NCBI RefSeq assembly: GCF_002135415.1
Contig: NZ_NEGJ01000002.1
Location: 1-64,000 of the forward strand
DNA from: Acinetobacter sp. ANC 3832
GTDB lineage: Bacteria > Pseudomonadota > Gammaproteobacteria > Pseudomonadales > Moraxellaceae
Reading direction: 5' to 3'
DNA length: 64,000 nt
Shown: in pieces, positions 46,654-56,535 of the stretch
How positions within the stretch are numbered: position 1 is the stretch's first letter
How the letters are laid out: each line of letters starts with the position of its first letter
Notes under the pieces: model-generated
Told to the model about the DNA's origin: nothing
What the model saw: the letters and a program-made list of their open reading frames with translations, nothing else
Databases searched by the model: none
Program-made: the position numbers and the translations under genes

Positions 46654-48681
46654 ATGACATTAGAAAAGGCGACTTTGCCTGTACCACAATTTGATCAAAT
46701 TACATTAGATGATTTAAAACAGAAAATTGAACAAGCGATTGAACAAGGGCAAAACTTTCTAAATGAATTACAAGAAGTACCGCAAAGTATTCAAGCCCAG
46801 CTCAGTGTCTTAGATAAGATTGATACCCTTGAAAATAACATGGGTGAATCTTGGGGAATTTTGTCACACTTAAATGCAGTGATGAATAATGTAGAAACAC
46901 GTGAGCTTTACCAAACCTTACTTCCTGCTTTAAGCGAATACTACACAGCACTTGGGCAACATGTACCCTTATATCAAACTTATCAGCATGTACATGATGC
47001 ATCTCTATTTGATACCTTGCCCCCTGCACAACAAAGTGCAATTAAACTTGCATTACGTGACTTTAAACTTTCAGGTGTTGCCTTAGAAGGTGAAAATAAA
47101 AAGCGCTACGCAGAAATTTCAGCACGTTTATCACAATTGGCTTCTGACTTCTCCAATCATGTTTTAGATGCAACTCAAGCTTTTAGTAAGCCATTAACAG
47201 AAGCTCAGCTGAAAGGTTTACCGCAAAGTAGTGTTGAACTTTTAAAACAATATGGTCAACAACGTGAATTAGAACAGCCTGTTGCCACTTTAGATATCCC
47301 CTCTTACTTGGCAATTATGACTTATGCAGATGATCGTGAACTTCGAGAAGAACTGTATAAAGAATATGTAACACGTGCTTCTGAGCAATCAGCCCACCCA
47401 AGTTTTGACAATACACCAGTGATGGAAGAAATCCTGAGCTTACGTCAAGAAATGGCAAAACTACTGGGTTTTGATAATTACGCAGAATATTCACTTGCAA
47501 GTAAAATGGCGCCCGATGTCGAAACTGTAAATCAATTTCTAGTTGAACTTGCAGAACACGCACGTACACCTGCATTAAAAGAAATTGCTGAGCTTAAAGA
47601 CATTGCCAAACAAGATGGTATTGAAGAGTTAAAACCGTGGGATAGCACTTACTATTCTGAAAAATTAAAACAACAGCAATTTAATCTTTCCCAAGAGTCA
47701 CTTAAACCTTATTTCCCTGCACCTAAAGTGATTCAAGGCTTGTTCAGTGTAGTCAATCGTTTATACGGGATCACTGTAGTAGAACGTGAAGCCCCACTGT
47801 GGCATGCAGATGCTCATTATTACGAACTTGAAGACCAAGGCGTTGTGATTGGTGGATTCTATTTCGACCTCTATGCACGCAGTGGAAAACGTGGCGGTGC
47901 ATGGATGAGTGGTTTCCGCTCTCGTATGCAAACTGAAAATGGATTACAAAAACCAATTTGCTATATGGTGGGTAACTTTACACCGCCTGTTGGTGATCAA
48001 CCTGCGCTATTAACCCATGATGAAGTCAATACTTTATTCCATGAGTTTGGACATGGTTTACATCACATGTTAACAGAAGTAGATAATATTTCTGTTGCAG
48101 GTACACATGGCGTGGCGTGGGATGCTGTGGAATTACCTAGCCAATTTATGGAATTTTGGACTTGGGATAAAGATAGCCTCGACTCTTTAAGCGAACATAT
48201 TGAAAGTAAAGAAACCTTGCCAGAAGAATTGCTAAAAGCATTATTAGATGCGCGTTTCTTCCAGTCGGGTATGCAAACTTTACGTCAAATTGAATTTGCA
48301 TTGTTTGATTTAAACATTCACAAAATCACACCTGCACTCAATGCGACACAAATCCAAGCGACCTTAGATGACATTCGTCAAAAATTTGCCGTACTACCGA
48401 CTGTAAGTTATAACCGCTTTCAAAATAGTTTTAGCCACATTTTCGCAGGTGGATATGCTGCTGGCTATTACTCATACAAATGGGCTGAAGTCTTAGCCAG
48501 TGATGCTTTTGATCGCTTTGAGAATGAAGGTATTTTTAATACACAAACAGGTACTGAATTCCGTAAGGCAATATTAGCAGTTGGCGGAAAAGATACAGCA
48601 CTTGACGCATTTATCAATTTCCGAGGACGTGAACCAAAAATAGATGCATTGTTACGTCACCAAGGTTGGACGAACACATAA
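46654..48681 (+). CDS. prlC: Oligopeptidase A
   Basis: M3-family zinc metallopeptidase that degrades cytosolic peptides, including cleaved signal peptides. 675 residues; the zinc site is H463-E-F-G-H467 in LFHEFGHGLHHM, and the later Glu ligand lies in WDAVELPSQFMEFW. No signal peptide. Followed by yheV, as in other gammaproteobacteria. Confidence 0.96.
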   Translation: MTLEKATLPVPQFDQITLDDLKQKIEQAIEQGQNFLNELQEVPQSIQAQLSVLDKIDTLENNMGESWGILSHLNAVMNNVETRELYQTLLPALSEYYTALGQHVPLYQTYQHVHDASLFDTLPPAQQSAIKLALRDFKLSGVALEGENKKRYAEISARLSQLASDFSNHVLDATQAFSKPLTEAQLKGLPQSSVELLKQYGQQRELEQPVATLDIPSYLAIMTYADDRELREELYKEYVTRASEQSAHPSFDNTPVMEEILSLRQEMAKLLGFDNYAEYSLASKMAPDVETVNQFLVELAEHARTPALKEIAELKDIAKQDGIEELKPWDSTYYSEKLKQQQFNLSQESLKPYFPAPKVIQGLFSVVNRLYGITVVEREAPLWHADAHYYELEDQGVVIGGFYFDLYARSGKRGGAWMSGFRSRMQTENGLQKPICYMVGNFTPPVGDQPALLTHDEVNTLFHEFGHGLHHMLTEVDNISVAGTHGVAWDAVELPSQFMEFWTWDKDSLDSLSEHIESKETLPEELLKALLDARFFQSGMQTLRQIEFALFDLNIHKITPALNATQIQATLDDIRQKFAVLPTVSYNRFQNSFSHIFAGGYAAGYYSYKWAEVLASDAFDRFENEGIFNTQTGTEFRKAILAVGGKDTALDAFINFRGREPKIDALLRHQGWTNT

Positions 48682-48729
48682 AAAACCGCTTAAACTAGGC
48701 ATCGTAGATAATTAAAGTGTGGTGAGAGT

Positions 48730-48945
48730 ATGAATATCAAACGTCGTTTCATTGCGGGTGCAAAATGTCCTAGATGTGAAGCGATGGATCGTATCATTAT
48801 GCTCACCACAGGCGATGCTGAATGGATTGAATGCATCGAGTGTGACTATTCTGAAAATCGTCCCACCAAAGTGGATGAACCCGCAGAACCAGAAACACCT
48901 GATGAAATTGGGGTTATTCAATTCAAACCGCGTCCGGTTAAATAA
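48730..48945 (+). CDS. yheV: YheV family zinc-ribbon protein
   Basis: 71 residues with the two Cys pairs CPRC (13 and 16) and CIEC (35 and 38). Basic N-terminus, acidic Pro-rich tail. Function unknown. Sits 48 bp after prlC, the usual pairing. Confidence 0.92.
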   Translation: MNIKRRFIAGAKCPRCEAMDRIIMLTTGDAEWIECIECDYSENRPTKVDEPAEPETPDEIGVIQFKPRPVK

Positions 48946-48958
48946 ATTGGATAATAAA

Positions 48959-49402
48959 ATGACCTTAAATCAGAGTGAAAATTCTAAATTAATTTGGATG
49001 ATTGCAGGTGGATTGACCGCACTCATTCTATTATTGCTCACCTATCTTTGGATCGGCTCAAATACTGAAGAAAATGCATCCGCTACTCCTACAGCAACTG
49101 TGTCTACACAGAAGAAAGAAATAGCAGCTTCTGCGACAGCAACCCCTCAAGCTGTGGAACAAAGTACAGCCTCTGAACCTGTTGCATCTACATTGATTGA
49201 TGAAAAAATTCTGAAAGATGAAATTCCAAAGAGTGCCAGTTTAGCCAAAGAGGAAGTAGCTAAACTTGACGATATTCAAAAGCAACTCAATGAACAAGAA
49301 AAAAATCTTGCTTCACAGCATTCAGATGCGGATCAATTGATTAAGTTAAAAGAGGAACAAATCAAACTTCTTGAACAACAATTGGCAGCACAAAATAAAT
49401 AA
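48959..49402 (+). CDS. Single-span membrane protein with C-terminal coiled coil
   Basis: 147 residues from the ATG at 48959 (MTLNQSENSKLIWMIAGG); the frame is open further upstream only as the shadow of yheV. One membrane helix (about 11-31), an Ala/Thr/Ser-rich linker and a coiled coil (about 100-147, KEEQIKLLEQQLAAQNK). Function unknown. Starts 13 bp after the yheV stop, so probably on the prlC-yheV transcript. Confidence 0.8.
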   Translation: MTLNQSENSKLIWMIAGGLTALILLLLTYLWIGSNTEENASATPTATVSTQKKEIAASATATPQAVEQSTASEPVASTLIDEKILKDEIPKSASLAKEEVAKLDDIQKQLNEQEKNLASQHSDADQLIKLKEEQIKLLEQQLAAQNK

Positions 49403-49429
49403 TTGAATTTAAGATCTCAGTCGAAAATA

Positions 49430-49463
49430 AAAAAAGCTTTAACTCAACGTTAAAGCTTTTTTT
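49430..49463. terminator. Bidirectional terminator
   Basis: AAAGCTTTAAC (49433-49443) and GTTAAAGCTTT (49449-49459), flanked by A and T runs, between two convergent genes. Confidence 0.92.
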
Positions 49464-49469
49464 ATTAAT

Positions 49470-50384
49470 TTAATCATTCAATTTATGTTTTAAAGTATTC
49501 AAAATGATTGGTCGTTGCATCAATTGTGCAATCAGAATACCCAATAAGGTCAACCCACCACCAATATAATGGAATGTCTGCAACTTCTCACCGAGTAATA
49601 TCACAGCGATAAGTGCTGTAAATAAAGGCAATAAATTCATAAATATACTGTTTTTATTTGGCCCTAAATGCCTCACACCTTCAATCCATAAATAAGACAA
49701 AAGGACGGATGAAAAAATACTGGCATACACAATCAAAGGAATCGTTTGTCGATTCAATTGTATATCTACAGCAGGTAAAAATACGAAGAATGGTAAGACA
49801 TAGATGAGGGCAAATGTAGATTGAACAAAATTAGATTGCCATGCAGGAATCGGCATCTTCCATTTTTTTAACAATACGCCATATAAGGCATAACCAATAG
49901 CAGCGATCAACATCAGTACATCACCCAAATGTACACCTTGCGCTAAAACTTCTGAAACAGAACCTCGCCCTAATAAATATAAAATGCCATAGAAAGAAAT
50001 GACCCCACCAATCAACATTCCATAGCTAACTCGATCTTTTAGAATCACACTACTCAAAATTAGGGTTAATAATGGAATCAAAGTCGTCACAATGGCCATA
50101 TTGGTTGCTGTTGTCGTATTGGCAGCTTGATAAGATAAAAACTGGAATAAAGAAACGGAAAGAAATCCACCCAATGCCAATTTTTTCCAATGTAATGAAA
50201 TGACTTGTCGATTTTTCCATACAGGAATCAGAATAAAGGTACTCATCACAGCCAGTGCAAGAACCAAACGATAAAATGTAATGGCGACTGGAGAAATACT
50301 ATGACTTGCCATTTTGGAGACCACTACATTACCTGACCAAAATAAAATGGCAAGTAAAGGGTAAATAGATGCTTTTTGGAACAT
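49470..50384 (-). CDS. EamA-family transporter
   Basis: 304 residues from the ATG at 50384 (MFQKASIYPLLAILFW); a TTG six codons ahead is possible. Ten membrane helices in two repeated halves, with the EamA signatures WSGNVVVSKMASHSISP and NKNSIFMNLLPLFTALIAV. Substrate unknown. Divergent from an AraC/cupin regulator 121 bp away that probably controls it. Confidence 0.9.
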   Translation of the reverse strand: MFQKASIYPLLAILFWSGNVVVSKMASHSISPVAITFYRLVLALAVMSTFILIPVWKNRQVISLHWKKLALGGFLSVSLFQFLSYQAANTTTATNMAIVTTLIPLLTLILSSVILKDRVSYGMLIGGVISFYGILYLLGRGSVSEVLAQGVHLGDVLMLIAAIGYALYGVLLKKWKMPIPAWQSNFVQSTFALIYVLPFFVFLPAVDIQLNRQTIPLIVYASIFSSVLLSYLWIEGVRHLGPNKNSIFMNLLPLFTALIAVILLGEKLQTFHYIGGGLTLLGILIAQLMQRPIILNTLKHKLND

Positions 50385-50504
50385 GAAGGGTGACCTATAC
50401 AATGCGATAGGATCATGTTAAAAAATAATCATTCTACTTTTACTCGATAAATAGACAATTACTATCGAGAAACGGACAAATACAATTAGCCAAGGATTTA
50501 AAAA

Positions 50505-51275
50505 TTGGGGCAAAATTTTGATCATGGATATTTAAACTATCCAATTTATGCATTTTCAGAAAACTATCCACATGGTCATATTGAAGATTGGCATCAGCAT
50601 GATCGAATTCAGCTGATCCATACTTTATCTGGCGTGATTCGAGTTCAAACAGAGGAAGGTCTCTGGATTACACCCCCTGGACGTGGCGTATGGATTCCTG
50701 CAACTAAACCACATGCTTTATTGATTAGTGGAGAGGTAAAAGCCCGTGGTGTTTTTATCGAAGCGAATATTCAGACAGATTTAGTAAATGATTGTCGTGT
50801 GGTGGTGATTCCAGCATTACTACGCGAGCTCATGAGCAGTGCGATGTCTATCCAAACTGAAATACAAGTGGGTAGCCGTAATGAGCGATTGCTCAAATTA
50901 ATCCTTGATGAAGTACGAATACTACCCTCTTTGGCATTTAATTTACCCGAACCACAAAATCAAAAATTACAACAGCTTTGCAAGACAATTAAAAATAACC
51001 TCGCATTAAATTGGAATTTAGAAAAAGTTGCTCAACAGCTTCACATGAGTAGTAAAACTTTTGCACGGCATTTCCAAAAAGAGACAGGTTTACATTTTTC
51101 ACATTGGCTTCGACAAGCCAAACTGATGCAGGCTATGATTGATTTAAGTATGCAGAAATCTATTTTGAATGTTGCCATTGATTTAGGCTATGACAGCCCA
51201 AGTGCCTTTAGTGCGATGTTTAAACGAGAAACAGGATTAACACCGACTGAATATTTACAGCAACTCAAACACTGA
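50505..51275 (+). CDS. AraC-family regulator with cupin domain
   Basis: 256 residues. The start is a TTG at 50505; an AAGGA ribosome site lies eight bases ahead and no nearby in-frame ATG fits. N-terminal cupin domain (EDWHQHDRIQLIHTLSGVI near residues 28-46), C-terminal double HTH (about 165-256, ending FSAMFKRETGLTPTEYL). It probably senses a small molecule and regulates the divergent EamA transporter; that is inference from position. Confidence 0.85.
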   Translation: MGQNFDHGYLNYPIYAFSENYPHGHIEDWHQHDRIQLIHTLSGVIRVQTEEGLWITPPGRGVWIPATKPHALLISGEVKARGVFIEANIQTDLVNDCRVVVIPALLRELMSSAMSIQTEIQVGSRNERLLKLILDEVRILPSLAFNLPEPQNQKLQQLCKTIKNNLALNWNLEKVAQQLHMSSKTFARHFQKETGLHFSHWLRQAKLMQAMIDLSMQKSILNVAIDLGYDSPSAFSAMFKRETGLTPTEYLQQLKH

Positions 51276-51367
51276 TTGATTTCATTCTCGTTTTAAATGA
51301 TAGACTTTTTTCGTTAGATCTCTTGCATAGATCAGCTTTTAATCAATATTAATTCATAATGGATGTT

Positions 51368-51450
51368 CCCTCTCCTTTTTAATGAGAGGGCTAGGGAGAG
51401 GATTATCTTTAAGATTCAGCCTCATCCTAACCTTCCCCCAAAGGGAGAAG
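51368..51450. repeat. Imperfect palindromic repeat (MITE-like)
   Basis: Two G/C-rich hairpins, CCCTCTC/GAGAGGG (51368-51374 with 51384-51390) and one in 51431-51450, are themselves imperfect inverted copies of each other around an AT-rich centre of about 18 bp. The composition differs from the surroundings. Such elements are seen in several copies in other bacterial genomes. Confidence 0.55.
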
Positions 51451-51608
51451 AAATATTCAATCTTAATCAAATGCAATTTCTGCTTATAAAATTTTGTCCA
51501 TTTTTCGACTTTCGCAAGAAGCCTATTAAAAGCCTTTCTCTTTATTTAAAAAAAGCTATAAATACTTATACAAGATCCTTACTCAATAAAGCGATGACTA
51601 CACACATC

Positions 51609-51632
51609 AAAAAAGCACCCGTAGGTGCTTTT
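51609..51632. terminator. Bidirectional terminator after the second TRAP permease
   Basis: AAAAGCACC (51611-51619) pairs with GGTGCTTTT (51624-51632). Confidence 0.85.
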
Positions 51633-51647
51633 CTTTATGATCAAAAC

Positions 51648-53840
51648 TTACTTATGCGGATACCAATCGAATAGATTAAAGAAGTATGGTGCATAGGTCA
51701 CAATCAATAATGAGGTGAACAAGACCATAATCGGCAAAATCCAACGTTCATAGCGATAATAGAAACTGGTATATTTTTCTTTCGCTTCTGCATCGGCGGC
51801 GGCGACTTCTGCATCACCAACCGAGAGCCTCGTCAGCAAGTGATTCAATGCCACTGGTGGTGTCACATAACCAAATTCGAAAGCAACCAAGACAATCATC
51901 CAGAAGTGAATCGGATGGATACCATTTTCAAATGCAACTGGGGCAATCGTTGCAGCAACTAGAATTACCGCACCAAATGGATCAGTAGTCATACCAACCA
52001 ATGCCAATAGTAATGCCATAAAGCCAAGTGTGATGAGAATGCTACCTAAATGCGTTGGAACCATCGTCACGATTTCACTACGTTCGATAAGCCCCCCCAT
52101 ACTTGCAGATAAAGCCATAAGGATAATCAACGCACCAATATGCCCAACACTTTCAGAGGTCGCAAAACGAATTGCAGCACCAAACCCACGTTTATGACCT
52201 GTTTCACTATGTTCTTGTAAATAAGCTGACTGTTTTTCATGCTCTACTGCCAAGGCATTGTAGCTTTCTGGAATCGGTAAACGATCACCAAACATCTTGT
52301 CAAACAAAATGAAAGCCAACAGCATAAATGGCAAAATAACAGGGGCAGTAAACTCATCCATCTGTGTATCTAAACCATATTTATAGAAACCGATGATTAA
52401 GAATACGATCACAACATAAGGAATTACAGGCACCATTGCACGCAACATACCTGGCAAAGCAATTTTCGGTGAATTAATACGGAATTTATCTTCAGCTAGA
52501 TATAAAGATACAGCAAGGAAAATAAAGGCAGTTAACCAGAAGACATAAATACCGTGATTAAACAGTTCATCAGAAGTGACATGTCGACTATCCAACATCG
52601 AAATCAAAATCACCAATAAGCATGGACGTAATACTACACCCAATGAACCAGACATTGCAGATACAGCCAGTGCATATTGACGGCGCGCACCTGAATTCCA
52701 AACTTCCTTATAAATAATTGCACCTGCGGCAACAACGAAGATACCTGATGCACCTGTGTAAGCAGTTGGAATTGCAGCACCAATCAAAATAATCCAAGTT
52801 AAAGTTTCTGGTGCTAAATTCCAAGGACGCAGAATCGCAAGGAATAAATCCATAATTCGAGTTTGAGTTAGTAACATCCCTGCCCAAATGAACAATGCAA
52901 GGTTAAGGAAAATACCCGAGAACTCAACCAACTGACCTAGGTAAATACCTTGTCCCATTGGATAATCCATAAAGAAGGTAAATGCTACACCTGTAATAAT
53001 GGCCATGAATGCGTATAAGGGAACACTCAATAAGGCTAGACCAATTTTCCCACCTTCTTCCGCAGTGGAAGGAATTCGGAACAATTGGAACAAACTAATA
53101 ATGGTCAAACTGATAAATAACGTGATCCACAACCAATACACGCCAATGGTTTCATATGTTGAGGCAACTCCTGAATTAAGTACGGAGTTGTATTGGCAAA
53201 TGACGGAGTAACTGAGTAATGCATTACCGATGACCATAAATAAATTATAAATACGGAAATCGAGTTTGGTTTTCGGCGGTCGCAAACCAATATGATGCAT
53301 TTTGACTGAAGCGGTAATGGAGGAAATAACCACCATCAACAATAAAATTAATACTTTATTATCTGTACCAAATTTAAATAGCCAAAAGAAACCCGTTTCT
53401 ACATTTCTATAGGGACGAATTGAAGGATGATCATCTAGGTATTTGATTGATTTATCATAAAATGTAAATTTTTCTTCACATTGTTGTTGAGCAGCCATCA
53501 CAGATTGACGAACATCGGATTCTGATGAAGTACCAAAAATATCGGAAAATTCATCTTTTGAATTTGCCTTCATTTGTTGCTGTACTAAAGCATCAACATT
53601 CGGGTGGCGGTCACACGTTGGCTTTTCTGGTTCAGCTCTTAAAAAGGAATATTGCATTCCTATTTTTTCATCCCCGTATAGACTTTCACCTATACGGAGT
53701 AATTGCCCATGAATCATTTCTCCTGTCCCAATAATTAGGGTCAGCAGAAGTAAAATAAGTATTGCAAAGGTAGAGAACCACTCATTCCAGAGATAACTGA
53801 GTAGACCTAATCCCGATCTTTTATTTACAGGTTCTTGCAT
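51648..53840 (-). CDS. Fused TRAP transporter permease (DctQ-like plus DctM), copy B
   Basis: 730 residues from the ATG at 53840 (MQEPVNKRSG), behind TGGAATAAC. It is too long for a plain DctM (about 430). The N-terminal third has one helix (about 20-40), a soluble loop of about 115 residues with two or three Cys, then more helices in the DctQ position. From about residue 280 the DctM-type multispan part follows (TAYTGASGIFVVAAGAIIY and TPPVALNHLLTR). Moves a carboxylate-like substrate with Na by family inference. About 70 percent similar by eye to copy A next door. Confidence 0.85.
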   Translation of the reverse strand: MQEPVNKRSGLGLLSYLWNEWFSTFAILILLLLTLIIGTGEMIHGQLLRIGESLYGDEKIGMQYSFLRAEPEKPTCDRHPNVDALVQQQMKANSKDEFSDIFGTSSESDVRQSVMAAQQQCEEKFTFYDKSIKYLDDHPSIRPYRNVETGFFWLFKFGTDNKVLILLLMVVISSITASVKMHHIGLRPPKTKLDFRIYNLFMVIGNALLSYSVICQYNSVLNSGVASTYETIGVYWLWITLFISLTIISLFQLFRIPSTAEEGGKIGLALLSVPLYAFMAIITGVAFTFFMDYPMGQGIYLGQLVEFSGIFLNLALFIWAGMLLTQTRIMDLFLAILRPWNLAPETLTWIILIGAAIPTAYTGASGIFVVAAGAIIYKEVWNSGARRQYALAVSAMSGSLGVVLRPCLLVILISMLDSRHVTSDELFNHGIYVFWLTAFIFLAVSLYLAEDKFRINSPKIALPGMLRAMVPVIPYVVIVFLIIGFYKYGLDTQMDEFTAPVILPFMLLAFILFDKMFGDRLPIPESYNALAVEHEKQSAYLQEHSETGHKRGFGAAIRFATSESVGHIGALIILMALSASMGGLIERSEIVTMVPTHLGSILITLGFMALLLALVGMTTDPFGAVILVAATIAPVAFENGIHPIHFWMIVLVAFEFGYVTPPVALNHLLTRLSVGDAEVAAADAEAKEKYTSFYYRYERWILPIMVLFTSLLIVTYAPYFFNLFDWYPHK

Positions 53841-54093
53841 TGTTATTCCAGTTTTATATATTGCCACCGTACATTGATATGTACAGCTCATCTTTTATTT
53901 TTGATTTTAGGTAAAATCCTTCACCCAATATCCATTCTTGGTATTACGGCTTAAATGTGCCGTAGTTCTCGCTCAATTAATATGACATTTTTCTGTTATT
54001 TTTAATTATTTTATGCCAAGAACATGCTGTTTTTATATAGATATTTGCTCAAAATTTTCGTTTTTATTATTAAGTTTTTTTAAATCATAGACA

Positions 54094-54121
54094 TAAAAAA
54101 AGCACTCGAAAGTGCTTTTTA
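54094..54121. terminator. Terminator between the two TRAP permease genes
   Basis: AAAAAAGCACT pairs with AGTGCTTTTT around a CGAA loop. Copy A therefore probably ends its own transcript. Confidence 0.85.
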
Positions 54122-54139
54122 TTTACAATTTAAAATTAA

Positions 54140-56359
54140 TTATTGATACCAACCAAATAATTTAAACATATAAGGTACATAAGCAATAATCAACATCGCA
54201 GGGAACATCACAATCAGCGGTAAAATCCAACGTTCGTAACGGTAATAGAATGACATATGGCGAACTTCAGCATCTGCTGCTGCCACTTCTTCATCACCGA
54301 TAGATTGCCTCGCTAATAAATGATTCAGTGCAACTGGTGGAGAAACATAGCCCAATTCAAAGCCAATTAAGGTAATCATCCAGAAATGCACAGGATCAAT
54401 ACCATATTTATAAGCCACTGGTGCAACAGTTGCTGAAATCAGAATCACGGCACCAAACGGATCCATGATCATACCCACAAAGATCATTAATGCAACGATC
54501 AATGTAATTACGATATAAATACTACTGATATCGGTTGGGAATAATTCCATGATTTCAATGCGTTCTAAGAAACCACCAACACTGACAGAAAGCGCCATTA
54601 GAATAACCAATGCACCAATATGCCCAACTGTTTCACTTGCGGACAAATGAATGGCTTTCCAGAAGCTTACTTGACGCTCAGGATTATTTGGATTGTCATC
54701 ACGTGCAACTTTCTCAGTTGAAACATGTGCTTGATTGGCAATTTGCTCAGGTGTATTTTCAGCTAATGTACTGTCCCAATGCCCAACAGCTGCTAATGGT
54801 GCAGGTTGATGGCGTAGCTTCTCATACAGAACCATGATCAATAGAATAATTGGCATCATCACTGGTGCGGTAAATTCATTCATATTGGTATTCAGTGCGT
54901 ATTTGTAGAACATCCAAACCAATAAGAAAACGATCACATAAGGAATAACGCTGAGCAATGCTTTTGCTGAACGTGGTAATGCTTCTGCTGGCGATGCAAT
55001 ACGGAATTTCTGCTCGGCAAAGAACAGTGAAACCAATAAGAACATAGTTGAAGTAATGAGGAAAACATACAAACCATAGTGATAAAGTAAATCAGTTGTG
55101 ACTTCTTTATTTAAAGATGCAACGACAACAATCAATAGACATGGACGTAATACGACACCTAAAGAACCTGACATTGCAGCTGTGGCTAAAGCAAATTGAC
55201 GACGACCACCTGCATTCCAAACTTCTTTATAAATGATTGCACCTGCTGCAATAACAAAGATACCTGATGCACCTGTATATGCCGTTGGTAATGCAGCGCC
55301 GATTAAAATAATCCAAGTTAAGGTTTCAGGTGCTAAATTCCACGGACGTAAGATGTTCAGGAACACATCTACAATACGGGTTTGTTTTAACAACATCCCT
55401 GCCCAAATGAACAGTGCTAAATTTAAGAAGATAGAAGAGAACTCAACCAACTGTCCTAAATAAATCCCTTGCCCCATTGGATAATCCATGAAGAAGGTAA
55501 AGGCTACACCCGTAATAATCGCCATAAAGGCATATAACGGCACTGACAGTAGAGATAAGCCAATATTACCGCCTGTTTTTGCACTTTTCGGTACAATAAA
55601 AAACTGGTAAATGCTGATCAGTGTTAAGACAGAGAATAGAATCATCCATAACCAATAGATGACACTCATTTCAGTGGTCATTGGCACACCAGAGCGAACC
55701 ACAGATTGATACTGACTAATTGCTGAACTGGTCAACAAAGCATTGGCAGCCGTCATTGCAACAGCGTAGACACGATAATCTAAACGCGTACTTGGACTGC
55801 GTAAGCCAATATGATGAATCTTTAATGTGGTCGTAATAGCAGCCAGAACCACCATCAAAATCAGTAAAATGGCTTTGTTGTCTGAACCAAATTGGAAAAT
55901 ACCGAAGAAGGTCGTTTCCATCGTTCGATAAGGTCGAATCGAAGGATGATCATCTAAATATTTAGTCGCCGTATCATGAAAAGCATATTTGTCTTCACAT
56001 AATTTCTTTCCAGCCAAAACTGATTTACGCACATCTTCTTGTGAGCTTGTCCCAAAGATATCAGCAAACTCATCTTTGGCATTACTCTGCATTTGTTGTT
56101 GAACAAGTGCATCTACATTGGGGTTTCGATCACAGGTTGGTGTCTCAGGCTCTGCACGTAAGAATGAATATTGCATTCCTGTTTTAGGGTCACCATACAA
56201 ATTCTCTCCGAGGCGGAGCATTTGACCATGAATCATCTCCCCTGTACCAATAATCAAGGTCAGTAATAAAAGAGATAAAATAACAAAAGTGGCAATCCAC
56301 TCATTCCAAATATGACTTATGAAGCCAAGTCCTGACTTCTTTTCCTGATTCGTTTCCAT
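54140..56359 (-). CDS. Fused TRAP transporter permease (DctQ-like plus DctM), copy A
   Basis: 739 residues, same layout as copy B: one N-terminal helix, a soluble loop with conserved Cys (TPTCDRNPNVDALVQQQM and KLCEDKYAFHD), further helices, then the DctM-like part. The ATG at 56359 has a GTGGAATTT ribosome site. The two genes are clearly paralogues from a tandem duplication. No periplasmic DctP/TAXI-type binding protein is encoded nearby. Confidence 0.85.
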   Translation of the reverse strand: METNQEKKSGLGFISHIWNEWIATFVILSLLLLTLIIGTGEMIHGQMLRLGENLYGDPKTGMQYSFLRAEPETPTCDRNPNVDALVQQQMQSNAKDEFADIFGTSSQEDVRKSVLAGKKLCEDKYAFHDTATKYLDDHPSIRPYRTMETTFFGIFQFGSDNKAILLILMVVLAAITTTLKIHHIGLRSPSTRLDYRVYAVAMTAANALLTSSAISQYQSVVRSGVPMTTEMSVIYWLWMILFSVLTLISIYQFFIVPKSAKTGGNIGLSLLSVPLYAFMAIITGVAFTFFMDYPMGQGIYLGQLVEFSSIFLNLALFIWAGMLLKQTRIVDVFLNILRPWNLAPETLTWIILIGAALPTAYTGASGIFVIAAGAIIYKEVWNAGGRRQFALATAAMSGSLGVVLRPCLLIVVVASLNKEVTTDLLYHYGLYVFLITSTMFLLVSLFFAEQKFRIASPAEALPRSAKALLSVIPYVIVFLLVWMFYKYALNTNMNEFTAPVMMPIILLIMVLYEKLRHQPAPLAAVGHWDSTLAENTPEQIANQAHVSTEKVARDDNPNNPERQVSFWKAIHLSASETVGHIGALVILMALSVSVGGFLERIEIMELFPTDISSIYIVITLIVALMIFVGMIMDPFGAVILISATVAPVAYKYGIDPVHFWMITLIGFELGYVSPPVALNHLLARQSIGDEEVAAADAEVRHMSFYYRYERWILPLIVMFPAMLIIAYVPYMFKLFGWYQ

Positions 56360-56535
56360 CTAAATTCCACTTTTATTATTTAGCTCTGATCTTATAATCA
56401 CTAAGATATCGCCTATAATTTTCTAAAATTATGAGTATTTTTAACCTCATAATTACCCCGCGAGTATGACTGAATTTCAATCAAAATTTACAATAAATAT
56501 AATGACTGAAGTTCTTTTGTTTCAGGTTCATTCAG

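Larger units (their letters stand above)
51276..51647. other. Intergenic region with a palindromic repeat and terminator
   Basis: About 370 bp without a gene. Holds the MITE-like element and the terminator near 51609-51632; the rest is AT-rich. Confidence 0.55.

Noticed and set aside
48752..48958. Longer start for the coiled-coil membrane protein
   Set aside because: The extension lies entirely inside yheV in another frame; the ATG at 48959 gives a normal N-terminal membrane helix.
51363..51674. Plus-strand ORF of 103 residues over the palindromic repeat
   Set aside because: Its frame runs through the MITE-like repeat and a terminator and overlaps the end of the TRAP permease gene; no coding signal.
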